Assembly (NCBI GenBank): GCA_026874595.1
Contig: CM049309.1
Coordinates: 13,504,576-13,568,575 of the forward strand
Direction: 5' to 3'
DNA length: 64,000 nucleotides
Source: Sipunculus nudus
Lineage: Eukaryota; Annelida; Sipuncula; Golfingiida; Sipunculidae
Positions 12,001 to 25,140 of the stretch are shown one piece after another (the first letter of the stretch is position 1; each line of letters opens with the position of its first letter). Made by a program: the position numbers and the translations under genes. Under the pieces are notes generated by a model, which saw nothing but the letters and a program-made list of their open reading frames with translations, did not search any database and was not told the DNA's origin.

Positions 12001-12456
12001 ATTTGGTCATCTGTTAACAGAGCACAAATTATAATGACTTGACCTAGAATCTCCTTTCTTGATATGCTGGGAGGCCCCTGAAAAGTCTCCTTGTGCAACT
12101 GAAATTACATATCTGTTACCCATATCCTTCATCCTATGCGGCTTTGAAATACCCCCCAGAATAAACATTTGGATTTGTTAACAGGGCACAAATCATAATA
12201 ACTGGACCTAGAATTTTATTTTTTGACATGCTGGGAGACCCCTGAAAAGTCATCTTGTAAACCTTGAAAATAGGTGTCTGTTACCCATATCCTTCATGCT
12301 ACAGAGCTCCATAGTACCCCAATGAATATTGGATGATTTTATACAAAAGGTCAAGTATGGAAAAAGTATTTCATTCAAATTTGACATTCAGATGATAAAA
12401 TTACTTTTGTCAATGTCTTCCTGGTCAGCTGAGCGTCATGACCCCTGGGTCACTTG
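9096..12456. mobile_element. Composite satellite-bearing repeat element, copy 1 (3.36 kb)
   Basis: Opens AGCTCAGCTGACTGAAAGTC and a CCGT/CTGT microsatellite, and closes GTCAGCTGAGCGTCATGACC then CCTGGGTCACTTG. GCTCAGCTGAC is inverted at the end, an 11-bp imperfect terminal inverted repeat. The interior is a tandem array beginning '(c)tgttaacagggcacaaatc' near 9203, 9539, 9876, 10218, 10975, 11343, 11680, 11845, 12011 and 12176. Early units are about 336 bp and late ones about 165 bp. Extra head sequences occur inside at 10748 and 11264, so it is a composite. Several stop-free stretches occur on the minus strand but only echo the repeat. T runs flank both ends. Confidence 0.85.
9141..9204 (+). 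repeat. CCGT/CTGT microsatellite in the element head
   Basis: GTCCGTCTGTCTGTCTGTCC-type tetranucleotide run inside the composite element. An equivalent run is present at 17777-17840 in copy 2. Confidence 0.9.
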
Positions 12457-12768
12457 TTTTTAAACTGTAAGTAGCTCTCAAGTATATTAATGATACAAAA
12501 AAAAAATAATTACACCCACATCAGCTCAATGTAATTGTTATGCTAATCTCAAAATAGACCACCAACATGTTGAGATACAGAAATTTGTGAAAACATCAAA
12601 GTACCTTGCTTGCATGCCACCCATGCACTTGCACAAGTACATGTTGTGTTTCTATTCTAGAGGTGGACTAACTACACTCCTTGAGAGCCATATGTAACAT
12701 CATTAAGGTCTGTGGTGGGGCTGCATATGATAAAAAATATGTAATTTTCAAACAAAAGTACAATTAGT

Positions 12769-13179
12769 ATACCCTTAATTTTGGCATTTGACCTGTGACA
12801 TCAGGGTTTTGGTATGTATGCAAAATGGCAGCCCCCATGAGCAGTTTCAAGAAACTTGGAGAATTTAACCTGTTAGTGTTCAATAAGGGCACAGAGCTGT
12901 GACATGAAAGTATTCCAAGCACGGTGTCCACTGACAGTCTAGTATCTCTGCCAAGAGAGTTCGGTGGCAAGGTGATGTGTATCAGCAAATTTTAGATCAG
13001 AATAACACTTTTTTACCACGCCCAAATCCTTAAATTTTAGTAGGATACAGTAACATCTATTGGTACATAAAATGTTATTATATACCCAAATATAAAAAAT
13101 AATATTTTTGCCATCACTGTTACTTATTTCTGTTTACAACATGGGAAATACTTATTGTAGTATCATTAATTAAGGGTAT
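12769..13179. mobile_element. TIR element with ATACCCTTAATT ends
   Basis: ATACCCTTAATT at 12769-12780 is inverted as AATTAAGGGTAT at 13168-13179. There is no coding content. The left two thirds are similar to 26567-26850 (shared GGCCTGTGACATCAG-like, CAAAATGGCA and TTTTAGTAGGAT blocks), so this is a dispersed family. The length is 411 bp. Confidence 0.7.
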
Positions 13180-16100
13180 TGATAACAAATGCTTGGGACC
13201 ACACAAATTGCTCTGCAAGAATTTTTGCAGGTTGCAAATATAGAACTCATGGGCCAGATCTGGCCTATGGGCCCTGGTTTGCCAACCCCTGTTTTGTGAA
13301 AAGTTGGTTGTGTTCATTAGGTTTTACTTGTTTGAAATTTTATCACTTTCTCACAGTTCAGACCTGTCTAATTAAAATGTCTTTTCTCTCCTAAACATAG
13401 ACTGTGAATATGAAAACAAGACAAAAACCATGCACTGCAGCACTACTCCAAATGAACTGTTCATGTCCTGACCAAAGTTCGATTCAGATGTGGTGGATGT
13501 AATTTTGTGTTGTTAAGTGTAATGGAGATTAAATTTATTTAAAAAAATAGTTTTAAATTATTCAATGAAGAAGTAATTTGTGAGGATAACTTTTCAAATT
13601 TAAATGAGCAAAAATGGGCATGAACAGTAACATTGGCTAGTTTTGAAATTTACTTTTAATATTAAAAAGCCTTTTTTGGTTTATCTAATTTTGATGGTGG
13701 TGCTGTTTGTATTTAATGGTTTTCTCATGTTTCCAAGGTCCTTTAAGTGCTAGATGATACATTATAAACTAAACATGTACAGGTCATGTTAACTTTACAA
13801 ATCTGGTGGCTGTAAATATCTCAGTTTTACCTCCTAATATTTCATTTATTTAATCATTATTGGTGAAATGTTGACGTGTATTTTTTTGTTTGTTAACCTG
13901 AGGGTATATACAGCTGAACCTAGTTATTGTAGATACTCTGTCAGGGTAATTTTTCAGGGTAATTTTTCCCATTGTGTTGAGCCAGACTCATTCTTCAGTA
14001 ATCAGTTTACAAATAATTTATTTCTTTTGCACTATAATGAACAGCAGTCGGGGAAGTCCTGAATTTAGGCTGTTTGTTTTGATTTATCATGTACAGCCTT
14101 GTCCTCTGGTGTACTCGAGATACTGAGCCGTCTTTTTTAACCATGTAAGTTGATAGATAAGGACCATAAAGAAATGAAAGGATATACACAGATTAGCTGT
14201 ATTAGTGTCCCGAAGCTTGCTTGATGGAACCTTTTATTATTATATTGATGTAGATTTTTATAATGCAAGACCCTCGGTGTACATTTATCTCCTGGGGGAC
14301 ACCTGTTTCTATCCCCATATTTTTATTTACCCCACTTTGGCTGCCCTTTATCATAAATAAACAGGAAGCACTTCCATTAGGTGAATTAGAGTGTGGTGTT
14401 CATGTGACATTTTGAGAGATACAACAGGTATTATTTTTCAACATTTGTGGATATTAACTATTACAGAATCACTAGAGCTGAAAAAAGCAGCAAGCAGAAT
14501 GAAGAAAAATAAGCGACAGACTCACAGGGCATGCAGTATAATATCCCTAGGGACACCCTTAAGAAACTGTCATCTAATGGGGTTATTTATACCAATAACT
14601 AGGGGCTGGATTGTAGCCTGAGCTTTTTTCTCCCATCACATGGGCCTGTGTTTGGACTTATTTCCCTTAGGCGGGCTGATAATCAACAAAATAAACCAGT
14701 TGTATCTGCAAACCTACACACACACACACACAAATGGTGAATAAAACAATACCATATGTGTCATGCAAACTCACACATACACATGAACATAGTCAATAAA
14801 ATATATAAAGCCACATACATGTACATGATCACTAAAATGAACCAGTTGTGTTCTGCACAAACTCAGACACACAGCCATACACATATTGTCAAAAACACAA
14901 AGCCACATCCACATGTAATGTTAACACAACAATTAAATAAATTTTGTTTTTCAGATGCACACAAATTAGAACCAAAAAAAAAAAAAAATTGGAAACACCA
15001 AAAAAAAAATTGGAAAGATTGCTCATGGATATATTTTTGTATATTAAGCCTAAGTTGGGTATAATCTCTGGTGTCTGCTTTGTCCATTCTGCTACTTATC
15101 CAGTCATGATTTTCTAGGAATGAGAGTCGTGACTAATTTATTGGATCTGGACTACATTTGTAAACTACCAATTACAGAATGTTTTTTTTATCATTGGTGA
15201 CTCTTTCTGATTTCAGTGGTCAAAACCACTCTGGATACCAAATAAATTGGAAGACTTGGATAATCCCATATATAATGTACATAGAAAACCTGTTAACAAG
15301 AACTTCCAAAATAATGTTGTCATATTTCTTTGTAATATGACTCTCTCACAGTTATGTCTAACCTCATTTCATGGACAACGTCATATTCAATAATACGCCA
15401 AGGTCCTATAACCTAGCAAAAAAGTTTTCAGGTGTTTAACCTAGCTGAGTATGTGCACATATTGCTTTTTTTGCTGTATCTTTTGTCCAGAGTTTTGCTC
15501 ACTTTGCTTAACACAGGCCCATATCTTGTAAGATCTACAGATGTTTCTTGAGAGTGTTTACAGCATTTTTTTACGACTGCTTCTTGACAATTAATCTGGT
15601 CTGTCCATCCTTCTGCCGGAAACATTTCTGATGCAATGAATACCAGCAAGCCTGTACTGCTTCCGTAGGGATTCGCGTGAGCCGAGAGGAACTGAATGTT
15701 ACCTTACAAACTGCTGTACATCAGACAGGGCACACAAGGAAATGCACTGGCCAACAAGATGGCATACCACAAAAGAGATAAGCTGATAATGAGTGGTTCT
15801 TATTTCTGTCCTCAACACAGAACTAACTGATTAGTAGGAAGTCATCACTTGTACTTTCCTTTCAGACGCTAACGAGGGGGACCCTTGGATTTCATGAGAG
15901 TTGCTAATAAGTCATTATGTGTGGCTTGTACAGGTAGACATAAAAAGTTCTCAGGTGACATTCAAGTTTCCTGACCTGACACCTTGGGAATATGGGCCCA
16001 CTGTCAGGCAACTTGTGCTGGACCCAATGTTTTATGAGCACTCAAATTATACCATGGTTATTGCTTTTATATTGTCTCCGAGTGATTGTTCTTAAGCACT

Positions 16101-16599
16101 GATATTACTACCTAACACTAAGACAGTTAAGCACAGACATTTAGATACTAATTTATGACCTCTCACAAGTAGCAATGTGTAATTAACTGGTGGGTCCTGG
16201 CAGACATTCGGAACAAAGCTATTTGTTTGTACCTTTTTTCTTCCTGTCTGCCCCCTTGTATTTCTTAAACCATTTCCCACCATAGTACAGGAGCATTTAA
16301 ACAAATACAAATTAAAGCACTTCTGAAATATTTTGTTAGGAGTTCTATGACTGATTCAGGTAATGGCCTAATTTTAGACCCCACTTCAAACAACAGAAGG
16401 TGTTATTGAAGGAAACTGTAAAAAATTTAGCACTTTGAAGAATATTGTAATGACCTTGCCAGTAACCTTGTAGTCATTTGTGTCTCTGTGAAACTTCTAA
16501 TATGGTGACAGGTCACTCAACACTTGCTGAATTGCAAAATGTTTAATACCATAAATGTTGCATATGCTTCCCAAACATAAATGATATTTATTTTCTTGA
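13180..16599. other. Intron A, no gene
   Basis: Contains a CA microsatellite at about 14716-14733, A-runs at 14974-15011, and an odd purine-rich patch near 15660-15900. No exon-like structure fits the kinase phases. Confidence 0.5.
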
Positions 16600-16835
16600 T
16601 GATTTTAGGCTTATGTTACTCTTTATGTTTAACCATAAATGGTCCAGTGTTTAGTTCTTTTTATCTCTGTGTTTAACCACAAATTAAGGTTTTGAATGAG
16701 GTTCTTCTCTATGTTTGGCCATAAAGATAAGATCTTAAGATTATCTAAAGGTTTGGCCAAAATTAGTTCCTTTCTCAATTTGCCAAAAACCTCAGCTTCA
16801 ACTCCTCCCTGTGTTCAAATAAAAAAGATAAAAAC

Positions 16836-17727
16836 TTGAGGTGTTCTCCATGTTTGACCAAGAGGTTCATAACTTCAGGTCTTCTCTTTGTTTCATTAAA
16901 ATGGCCAGAACTTCAGTATTCCCTGTATTTCACCAAGAGGTTCATGATTTTGGGTCTTCTCAGTGTTTCACCAAGAGGTTCATTACTTTGGGTCTTCTCT
17001 ATGTTTCACCAAGAGGTTAATTACTTTTGGTCTTCTCAGTGTTTCATAAAGAGATTCACGACTTTGGGTCGTCCCTATGTTGACCAAGAGGCTCATGATT
17101 TTGGGTCTTCTCTATGTTTCACCGAAAGGTTCATGACTTTGGGTCTTCTCTGTGATTCACCAAGAGGGTCATGACTTTAGATCTTCTCTTTCTTTCACCA
17201 AGAGGGTCATGACTTTGGGTCTTCTCTTCGTTTCACCAAGAGGGTCATGACTTTGGGTCTTCTCTTTGTTTCACCAAGAGGTTCATGACTTTAGATCTTC
17301 TCTATGTTTCACCAAAAGGTTCATGACTTTGAGTCTTCTCTGTGATTCACCAAGAGGGTCATGACTTTAGATCTTCTCTTTGTTTCACCAAGAGGGTCAT
17401 TACTTTGGGTCTTCTCCATAATTCACCAAGAGGGTCATGACTTTAAATTATCTTAGTTTTTGACCAAAAGGTTCATGACTTTAGATCTTCTCTTTGCTTC
17501 ACCAAGAGGGTCATGACTTTAGATCTTCTCTATGTTTCACCAAAAGGTTCATGACTTTGGGTCTTCTCTTTGTTTCACCAAGAGGTTCATGACTTTAGAT
17601 CTTCTCTATGTTTAACCAAAAGGTCCATGACTTTGAGTCTTCTCTGTGATTCACCAAGAGGGTCATGACTTTGGGTCTTCTCCATAATTCACCAAGAGGG
17701 TCATGACTTTAAATTATCTTAGTTTTT
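16836..17727. repeat. 38-bp minisatellite, left arm
   Basis: The unit is approximately TTCATGACTTTGGGTCTTCT then CTATGTTTCACCAAGAGG, repeated many times with substitutions. More degenerate units extend left to about 16600. The array continues at 21406 after the inserted composite element. Open frames across it (for example 16836-17174) are low-complexity consequences of the repeat. Confidence 0.9.
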
Positions 17728-20700
17728 AGCTCAGCTGACTGAAAGTCATCTGAGCTATAGCGATCACTCTTTGTCCGTCGTCCGTCTGTCTGTCTGTCCG
17801 TCTGTCTGTCCGTCTGTCCATCTGTCCGTCTGTCTGTCCGTTAACCAGGCACAAATCGTAACCGCTAGAACTGGAATCTTCTTACTTGACATCCTGGGAG
17901 GTCCATGAAAAATCTCCTTGGAAACCAGAAATTAGGTCTCTGTTACCCATATCCTTCTAGCTATGGGGCCCCAAAGTACCCCCCAGAAAAGTCCAAAATT
18001 TCATACAAAAACTTCAATATCTCATTAACTACTTGACTGATGGTCATGATTTTTGGCATACATATTGATCATGAGAGGTTCCATCAGTTCCTGAAGACTG
18101 GTGGCGCCACCTGTTTTTTTTTATTTTTTACGAATTTTTTTCTCTATTATTGAGACCTTTAAAAATGTGAACATCTGTTAACAAGGCACAAATCGTAATG
18201 ACTGGACTTAGAATCTTAATTCTCGACACACTGAGAGACCTATGAAAAGTCTCCATGGAAACCAGAAATTAGGTCTCTGTTACCCATATCCTTCCAGCTA
18301 TGGGGCCCCAAACTACCCCCTAGAAAAGTAAAAAATTTCAAACAAAAACTTCAATATCTCATTAAATACTTGACTGATGGTCATGATTTTTGTCATACAT
18401 ATTGATCATGAGATGTTCCATCACTTCCTGCAGACTGGTGGCGCCACCTATATCGTTCAATTTTTTACGAATTTTTTTCTCTATTTTTGAGACCTTTCAA
18501 AATATAAACATCTGTTAACAAGGCACAAATTGTAAAGACTGGACCTAGAATCTTCATTCTTGACACACTGAGAGACCTATGAAAAGTCTCCATGGAAACC
18601 AGAAATTAGGTCTCTGTTACCCATATTCTTCGAGTTATGGAGCCCCAAAGTACCCCCAAGAAAAGTAAAAAATTTCATACAAAAACTTCAATATCTCATT
18701 AACTACTTGACTGATGGTCATGATTTGTGGCATAACTATTGATCATGAGATGTGTCATCACTTCCTGCAGACTGGTGGTGCCACCTTTATTGTTCGATTT
18801 TTTACGATTTTTTCCTCTATTTTTGAGACCTTTAAGGATGCTGTCATCTGTTAGCATGGCACAAATCGTAACGACTGGACCTAGAATCTTCATTCTTGAC
18901 ACACTGAGAGGTCCATGAAAAATATCCTTGGAAACCAGAAATTAGGTCTCTGTTAACCATATCCTTCGAGCTATGGGGCCCCAAAGTAACCCCCCCCCCA
19001 GAGTAGTCAAAAATTTCATACAAAAACTTCAATATCTCATTAACTACTTGAATAATGGTCATGATTTGTGGCATAACTATTGATCATGAGATGTGTCATC
19101 TGTTCCTGCAGACTGGGGCGCCACCTGTATCGTTCGATTTTTTACGATTTTTTCCTCTATTTTTGAGACCTTTAAGGATGCTGTCATCTGTTAGCATGGC
19201 ACAAATAGTAACGACTGGACCTAGAATCTTCATTCTCAACACACTAGAAGACCTATGAAAAGTCTCCATGGAAACCAGAAATTAGGTCTCTGTTACCCAT
19301 ATCCTTTGAGCTATGGGGCCCCAAAGTACCCCCCCCCCCCAGAGTAGTCAAAAATTTCATACAAAAACTTCAATATCTCAATAACTACATCACTGATGGT
19401 CATGATTTTTGGCATACATATTGATTATGAGATGTTCCATCAGTTCCTGCAGACTGGTGGCGCCACCTAATTGCACAACTGGACCTAGAAACTTCATTCT
19501 TATCATGCAAGGAGGCCCATGAAGAGTGCCTGTGGAAACTTGAAATTAGGTCTCTGTTACCCATATCCTTCAAGCTAAAGGACTCTGAAGTATCCCTCAG
19601 AATAATGGACAATTTGATACAAAAGCTGAAGTATTTGAACAACTAATACGGAGATCATCATGATTCTTTGCATGGATATTGACCATTAAGTGTTTTTAGC
19701 TCAGCTGACTGTAAGTCATCTGAAGTATCCCTCAGAATAATGGACAATTTGATACAAAAGCTCAAGTATCTAAACAACTATTGCAGTGATCACCATGATT
19801 CTTTGCATGGATATTGATCATGGAATGTGTCATCAGTTTCTGCAGTATGGTGGCGCCACCTGTATTTTTTTTATTTTTACGAATTTTTTTCTCAATTTTT
19901 GAGACCTCATAAGATGCGGTCATCTGTTAACATGGCACAAATCGTAACAACTGGACCTAGAATCTTCTCTCTTGACATGCTGAGAGGCCCATGAAAAGTT
20001 TCCTTAAAAACTTGAAATTAGGTCTCTGTTACCCATAACCTCTGAGCTATGGGGCTCCGAAGTACCCCCCAGAATAATGGAAAATTTGATACAAAAGCTC
20101 AAGTATCTGAACAATTATTATATTGATCACCATGATTATTTGCATGGATATTGATCATGAAATGTTTCATCAGTTTCTGCATTCTGTTGGCGCCACCTGT
20201 ATTTTTTCAATTTTTAGCTCAGCTGACTGAAAGTCATCAGTTGAAAGTCATCTGAGCTGTAGGGATCACCTTTTGTCCATCGTCCGTCCGGCCATCCAGG
20301 CGTCTGTCTGTTAACAGGGCACAAATCGTAACCGCTAGACCGGGAATCTTCTTACTTGAAATCCTGGGAGGTCTATGGAAATTCTTGTAAACCTGAAATT
20401 AGGTCACTGTGACCTATATTCTTCGAGCTATGGGGTTCTGAAGTACCCCCCAGAATAATGCAAAATTTAATACAAAAGCTCAAGTATCTGGACAACTAAT
20501 GCATTAATCACCATGATTCTTTGCATGGATATTGATCATGGAGTGTTTCATCAATTTCTGGAGATTGGTGGCGCCAGCAATATTTTTTTAATTTTTTACG
20601 ATTTTTTTTCTCTACTTTTGTGATCTTTAAACATTTGGTCATCTGTAAACAGGGCACAAATCATAATGACTGGACCTAGAATCTTCTGTCCTCACCTCCA

Positions 20701-21405
20701 GGGAAGCCCATAAAAGGTCTACATGGAAACCTGAAATAAGGTCCCTGTTACCCATATTCTGTGAGCTATGGGGCGCTGAAGTACCCCCCAGAATAAAGAT
20801 TTGGTCATATATTAACAGGGCACAAATCATAATGACTGGACCTAGAATCTTCTTTCTTGACATGCAGGGAGGCCTTTGGAAAGTCTCTTTGGAAATCTGA
20901 AATTAGGTCTCTGTTACCCAATCCTTCATGCTATGGCTCCGAGAATAAAGATTTGGTCATCTGTTAACAGAGCACAAATTATAATGACTTGACCTAGAAT
21001 CTCCTTTCTTGATATGCTGGGAGGCCCCTGAAAAGTCTCCTTGTGCCCCTGAAATTACATCTCTGTTACCCATATCCTTCATCCTATGCGGCTTTGAAAT
21101 ACCCCCCAGAATAAACATTTGGTCATCTGTTAACAGTGCACAAATCATAATAACTGGACCTAGAATTTTATTTTTTGACATGCTGGGAGACCCCTGAAAA
21201 GTCATCTTGTAAACCTTGAAAATAGGTGTCTGTTACCCATATCCTTCATGCTACAGAGCTTCATAGTACCCCAATGAATATTGGATTTTATACAAATGGT
21301 CAAGTTTGGAAAAAGTATTTCATTCAAATTTGACATTCAGATGATAAAATTACTTTTGTCAATGTCTTCCTGGTCAGCTGAGCGTCATGACCCCTGGGTC
21401 ACTTG
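17728..21405. mobile_element. Composite satellite-bearing repeat element, copy 2 (3.68 kb)
   Basis: Near-identical in order and sequence to 9096-12456, including the internal heads (19698 and 20216) and the shortened late units. It has about one extra 336-bp unit near 18176, which accounts for most of the 317-bp length difference. It is inserted into a 38-bp minisatellite: CTTAGTTTTT on the left and TTGACCAAAAGG on the right, where an uninterrupted sister unit at 17452-17470 reads CTTAGTTTTTGACCAAAAGG. This gives the empty-site structure and a TT-like target duplication. Confidence 0.88.
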
Positions 21406-22215
21406 TTGACCAAAAGGTTCATTACTTTGGTTCTTCTTAGTGTTTCACCTAGAGGTTCATGACTTTAGGTCTTCTCCTTGTTTCAACAAGAGGTTCATGA
21501 CTTTGGGTCTTCTCTATGTTTCACCAAGAGGTTCATGACTTTGGGTCTTCTCTGTGTTTCACCTAGAGGTTCATGACTTTAGGTCTTCCCTATGTTGACC
21601 AAGAGGCTCATGATTTTGGGTCCTCTCTATGTTTCACCAAAAGGTTCATGACTTTGGGTCTTCTCTTTGTTTCACCAAGAGGGTCATGACTTTAGGTCTT
21701 CTCTATGTTTCACCAAAAGGTTCATGACCTTGGGTCTTCTCTATATTTCATAAAGAGGTTCATGACTTTGGGTCTTCTCTGTGTTTCACCAAGAGGTTTA
21801 TGACTTTGGATCTTCTCTATGTTTCACCAAGAAGGTTTTGACTTTGGGTCTTTTCTATGATTGATCAAGAGGGTCATGACTTTGGATTGTCTTAATTTTT
21901 TACCTGAGGGTCATGACTTTAGGTCTTCTCTTTGTTTCACCAAAATGAAATATAAATTGAGGTCTTCTCTATATGTTTGACTGAGAGGTTCTAGACTTTT
22001 GCTTTTCTCTATATTTGATTTAATATTTTTCTACACTTCTTTAATTGAAAATGTTTTGTTTTTAGTTTATCCCTGTTATTTAATTAAAATTATGGGCTTT
22101 AGTTCTTCTTTATGTTTGGTCAAAAATGAAAAGTTGTAAAACTGAAAAAAAATGATGACCAGAATATTGATGACCAGAAAATTTATGACTTGTGGTCTTC
22201 ACTTAAGTTTGCTGA
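21406..22215. repeat. 38-bp minisatellite, right arm
   Basis: Continues the TTCATGACTTTGGGTCTTCT array immediately after the composite element. It is clear to about 21960 and then decays into degenerate units (CTTCTTTATGTTTGGTCAAA and similar). The decay gradient at both outer edges is typical of an array whose edges are not homogenised. Confidence 0.85.
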
Positions 22216-25078
22216 AGAATAATATTTATTTTTGTTTTACATAAACCTGTTTGTATTGCCGAACTGTTTGATACAGGTAATAGATAGAGAAAGAGGAATT
22301 CATTTGCATACCAGGCACAGCTTTCTTAATTTAAATATATTTTTAGTGGCATTGTGAAATTTCCAAATTGCAAACACCAACAGGAGAGGACATTTTTTTT
22401 ACCCATAGCAGAGAGGTCCTGACATGAAAGAAAGGTTCTACATTTCATGGGACTGTGCAAGTGTCATAATGTAGAGGTGACTGTAATATATAGGTGCACA
22501 TAAGCAGAAGGTTCCCGTTATTACCACAGTCCTGTGTAGCATGCATGTTAAAATATCTTCCGTCACTCCAGGAAAGGCACAGCAACTCATATTACTGTGA
22601 GAGACATCTGTGAGGAAATTCAGGTACTAAGAATGATTGTCCCAGGATCCTGAAAAAATCACCATGTACTGTAATAATCTGGCAGGGCACATATTCTACA
22701 AATACGAGAATACTATCAACTGGGGAATTAAATGGAATTAATAGTCATTTATAAAATCATATAATAAATATAACTCTGTATTATATTTATATTCACATGT
22801 ATAAAATTATTATAAAATGTGCATATGAATTATGATTTCTTTATTCCTCCCCCCTCCTTCCCATTTGCAAGGTGATCTGATGATCAGCTTGATTGGCCTG
22901 TCTATCCATAAATAAATTTAAAACTGTCACTCAAATAAACTTCGAATATAAATGAAGGGTGTCTCTTTAGCTGATTAGGTTTTCAATTTTGACTTTGATT
23001 ATTTGTTAGTTTTTCATATAAATGTGTTCAATAGAAGAATAAGGTTTCGACTTCCATGTGAGTGATGATGGTTTATGTTTTGGTTTTGAAATATCCTTTA
23101 AAAACCAATGTTAATGGTAAATGGTCTTTTTACTGTGGACAAGAAAAAATATATCTGTTTACTGTTGCTCCATCCATGTATCCTGTATGTCACCTAGCTT
23201 TCAAATACCCTTCTCTTTGTTACCCTACCCTTAATTCCAGCTAACAGTGATCCTTGTTATACAAAAACTGATCAAGAAAGGATGCTAGTTATTATAACAG
23301 GATACAGTCAGTGTTGGTGCAGGTTTGTATTCTATAAAAAAACCTACTGCTACCCATAATCCCTCATTTTCGGGAAATTAGGATTAACTCAAAATTTAAA
23401 ATAATAACTGCATTCAGAGTACAATAATGGTACATTTAATTAGATTTTCCCATGTGGTGGCAACAGCTTCCAGTTAATGTTATTGTTCTTGTATTCAGTT
23501 TTTAACAAATTTCTCTCCATGGTTTTTCACTGTCTTCGAAGTTTAATAAATATATTTCAGTCCCAAAAGTAAAACAAAATTTTATGATTTGTTTTTGTTT
23601 TATATTCATGTGTTATATTCCTACAGAATAACATATGATTAATCAGTTGTTTGTCAGCATTTGCAGATCTGATATAAAACTAAAATTTTTTAATGAGACA
23701 TATTTTGAATAAATAAAGTAAGACAGCATGAATGAAAATTTGACTGTTTGGTAACTTGTAGAAAGTGATCAAAGGATTTGTAAAAGAAGCCACCATTGTT
23801 TGAAAAGAAATGAACCAAAATAAAATAACTAAAAAAAAAAATTAAAATTCAAGTTATAAATGTTATATGAAATTTGTATTATGATTACAATTATAAACAC
23901 TGAATTATGTCTCACCCAGTTCACATATATATGTCTCATATAGATTTGCAAAGGTAAAGGACGAGAATTGCAGGTAGCTGCTGCTGGCAAAAAAAAAGTC
24001 ATACAAGTTACAAGTTGTCATCTTAACAGAATGATAAGATTGCATTAGTTGCAGGCTAAAGAAACATCAGATTTCTCGGTCTGCAGGTATCAGAGACGCC
24101 CTACATCTGGGTACGATCCTGGTGTAACCGGAACTTTCTAATCATGACCATCAGACCTATAGAATTAGTAAAAGCAGGAGAGATTCATTGGAGAGTCATA
24201 TGGTAACAGCACCCCACTGTTTGATGGTAATTGACCAACAAGGCCACAGATCACTCAGGGAGGTGGTTTCTCTAGAACTAAGGGGAGTAGGGTATCACCC
24301 CATCTACCCCATGTGACCCATTAGCAACAGAATGGCCATTTTGTTTGCTGCACCATATTAAATTGGTAACAGACATGGCCATTAGATATACATATGGGAG
24401 TACCACTCAAACACAAGTTAGAAAGGGAAAGTAGTAGATATAACCATGAAAAAAGGCGTTGGACAGGGGAAACAAACTCTGTAAGGAAGAGGGTGCTAAA
24501 GGAAAAATCTTGAGTTGGAATGATGGATGTTAACCAGGATTGTTCCTGGGAATTTTTTTCTGCGTTGTGATATTGCTGCCATTTATTATTTATATACAAA
24601 GTGATCAATATCAATAACCATGCTGAACTTTCATGTACTACCACCTTCCAAGCAAATGTTGCATGATGTGAGGTCATTGCTTTCTGTACTGTAACAATTC
24701 CCAATCCACAGATAGGCTTATGTCCACAAGTCCCAATGGTAAACAGTGCTTTCAAAATCTGTAAAAATGCTTCTTATTGATTTATACCAAAATTTAATCA
24801 CTTTCGGATTTTCACACTCCCAACCTATCTTTCAAATTTCAATCAAACCCATAATTTGTTCTTCAGATATCTTGCTGATACACATACAGAATCAACAGAA
24901 AGCAATACCCTGCATGCACTTTGCATATTGTAATAAAATTAGTAGGTAAACTAGATGAGATTCAGTAGATAACAATTCAAATTCCCTCCACCATGGCTGA
25001 ATACTCATGATGCATATGTGATGAAATGAATATGTAATTTGCATATATGTTAAAAAAAAATTCTATGCAATGTGTGTA
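22216..25078. other. Intron A, no supported gene
   Basis: AT-rich. It includes the longest single open frame of the window (24321-24755 minus, 144 codons), which has no recognisable domain. A somewhat GC-richer unique patch lies at 24060-24320. Confidence 0.5.
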
Positions 25079-25140
25079 CTGGGATTCAGACCCGGCCTCA
25101 TGTCCTAGTGAGTACCTGCACTGTCCACTTGACCACTTGG
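25079..25140 (-). mobile_element. tRNA-like SINE fragment
   Basis: Read on the minus strand, TGGTCAAGTGGACAGTGC (25118-25135) resembles an A box and GGTCTGAATCCC (25081-25092) a B box at typical tRNA spacing. Stems are not well formed, so I treat it as a tRNA-derived repeat and not a tRNA gene. Confidence 0.45.

Noticed and set aside
9726-12098. Several minus-strand open frames of 60-85 codons with similar products, repeated at 18699-21205
   Set aside because: They are translations of the 336-bp and 165-bp satellite units. Their similarity reflects the DNA repeat, they recur in both composite copies, and no domain is visible.
15840-15900. Possible exon after ctttcctttcag at 15865
   Set aside because: The frame with a leading D-A-N-E-G-D-P-W stops at once (TGA), there is no donor, and the kinase exons A and B already join without it.
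16836-17174. 112-codon plus-strand frame
   Set aside because: It is a low-complexity translation of the 38-bp minisatellite.
24321-24755. 144-codon minus-strand frame, the longest in the window
   Set aside because: No recognisable domain, biased hydrophobic composition, no flanking splice or promoter signal that I can defend. It is compatible with chance in 64 kb.
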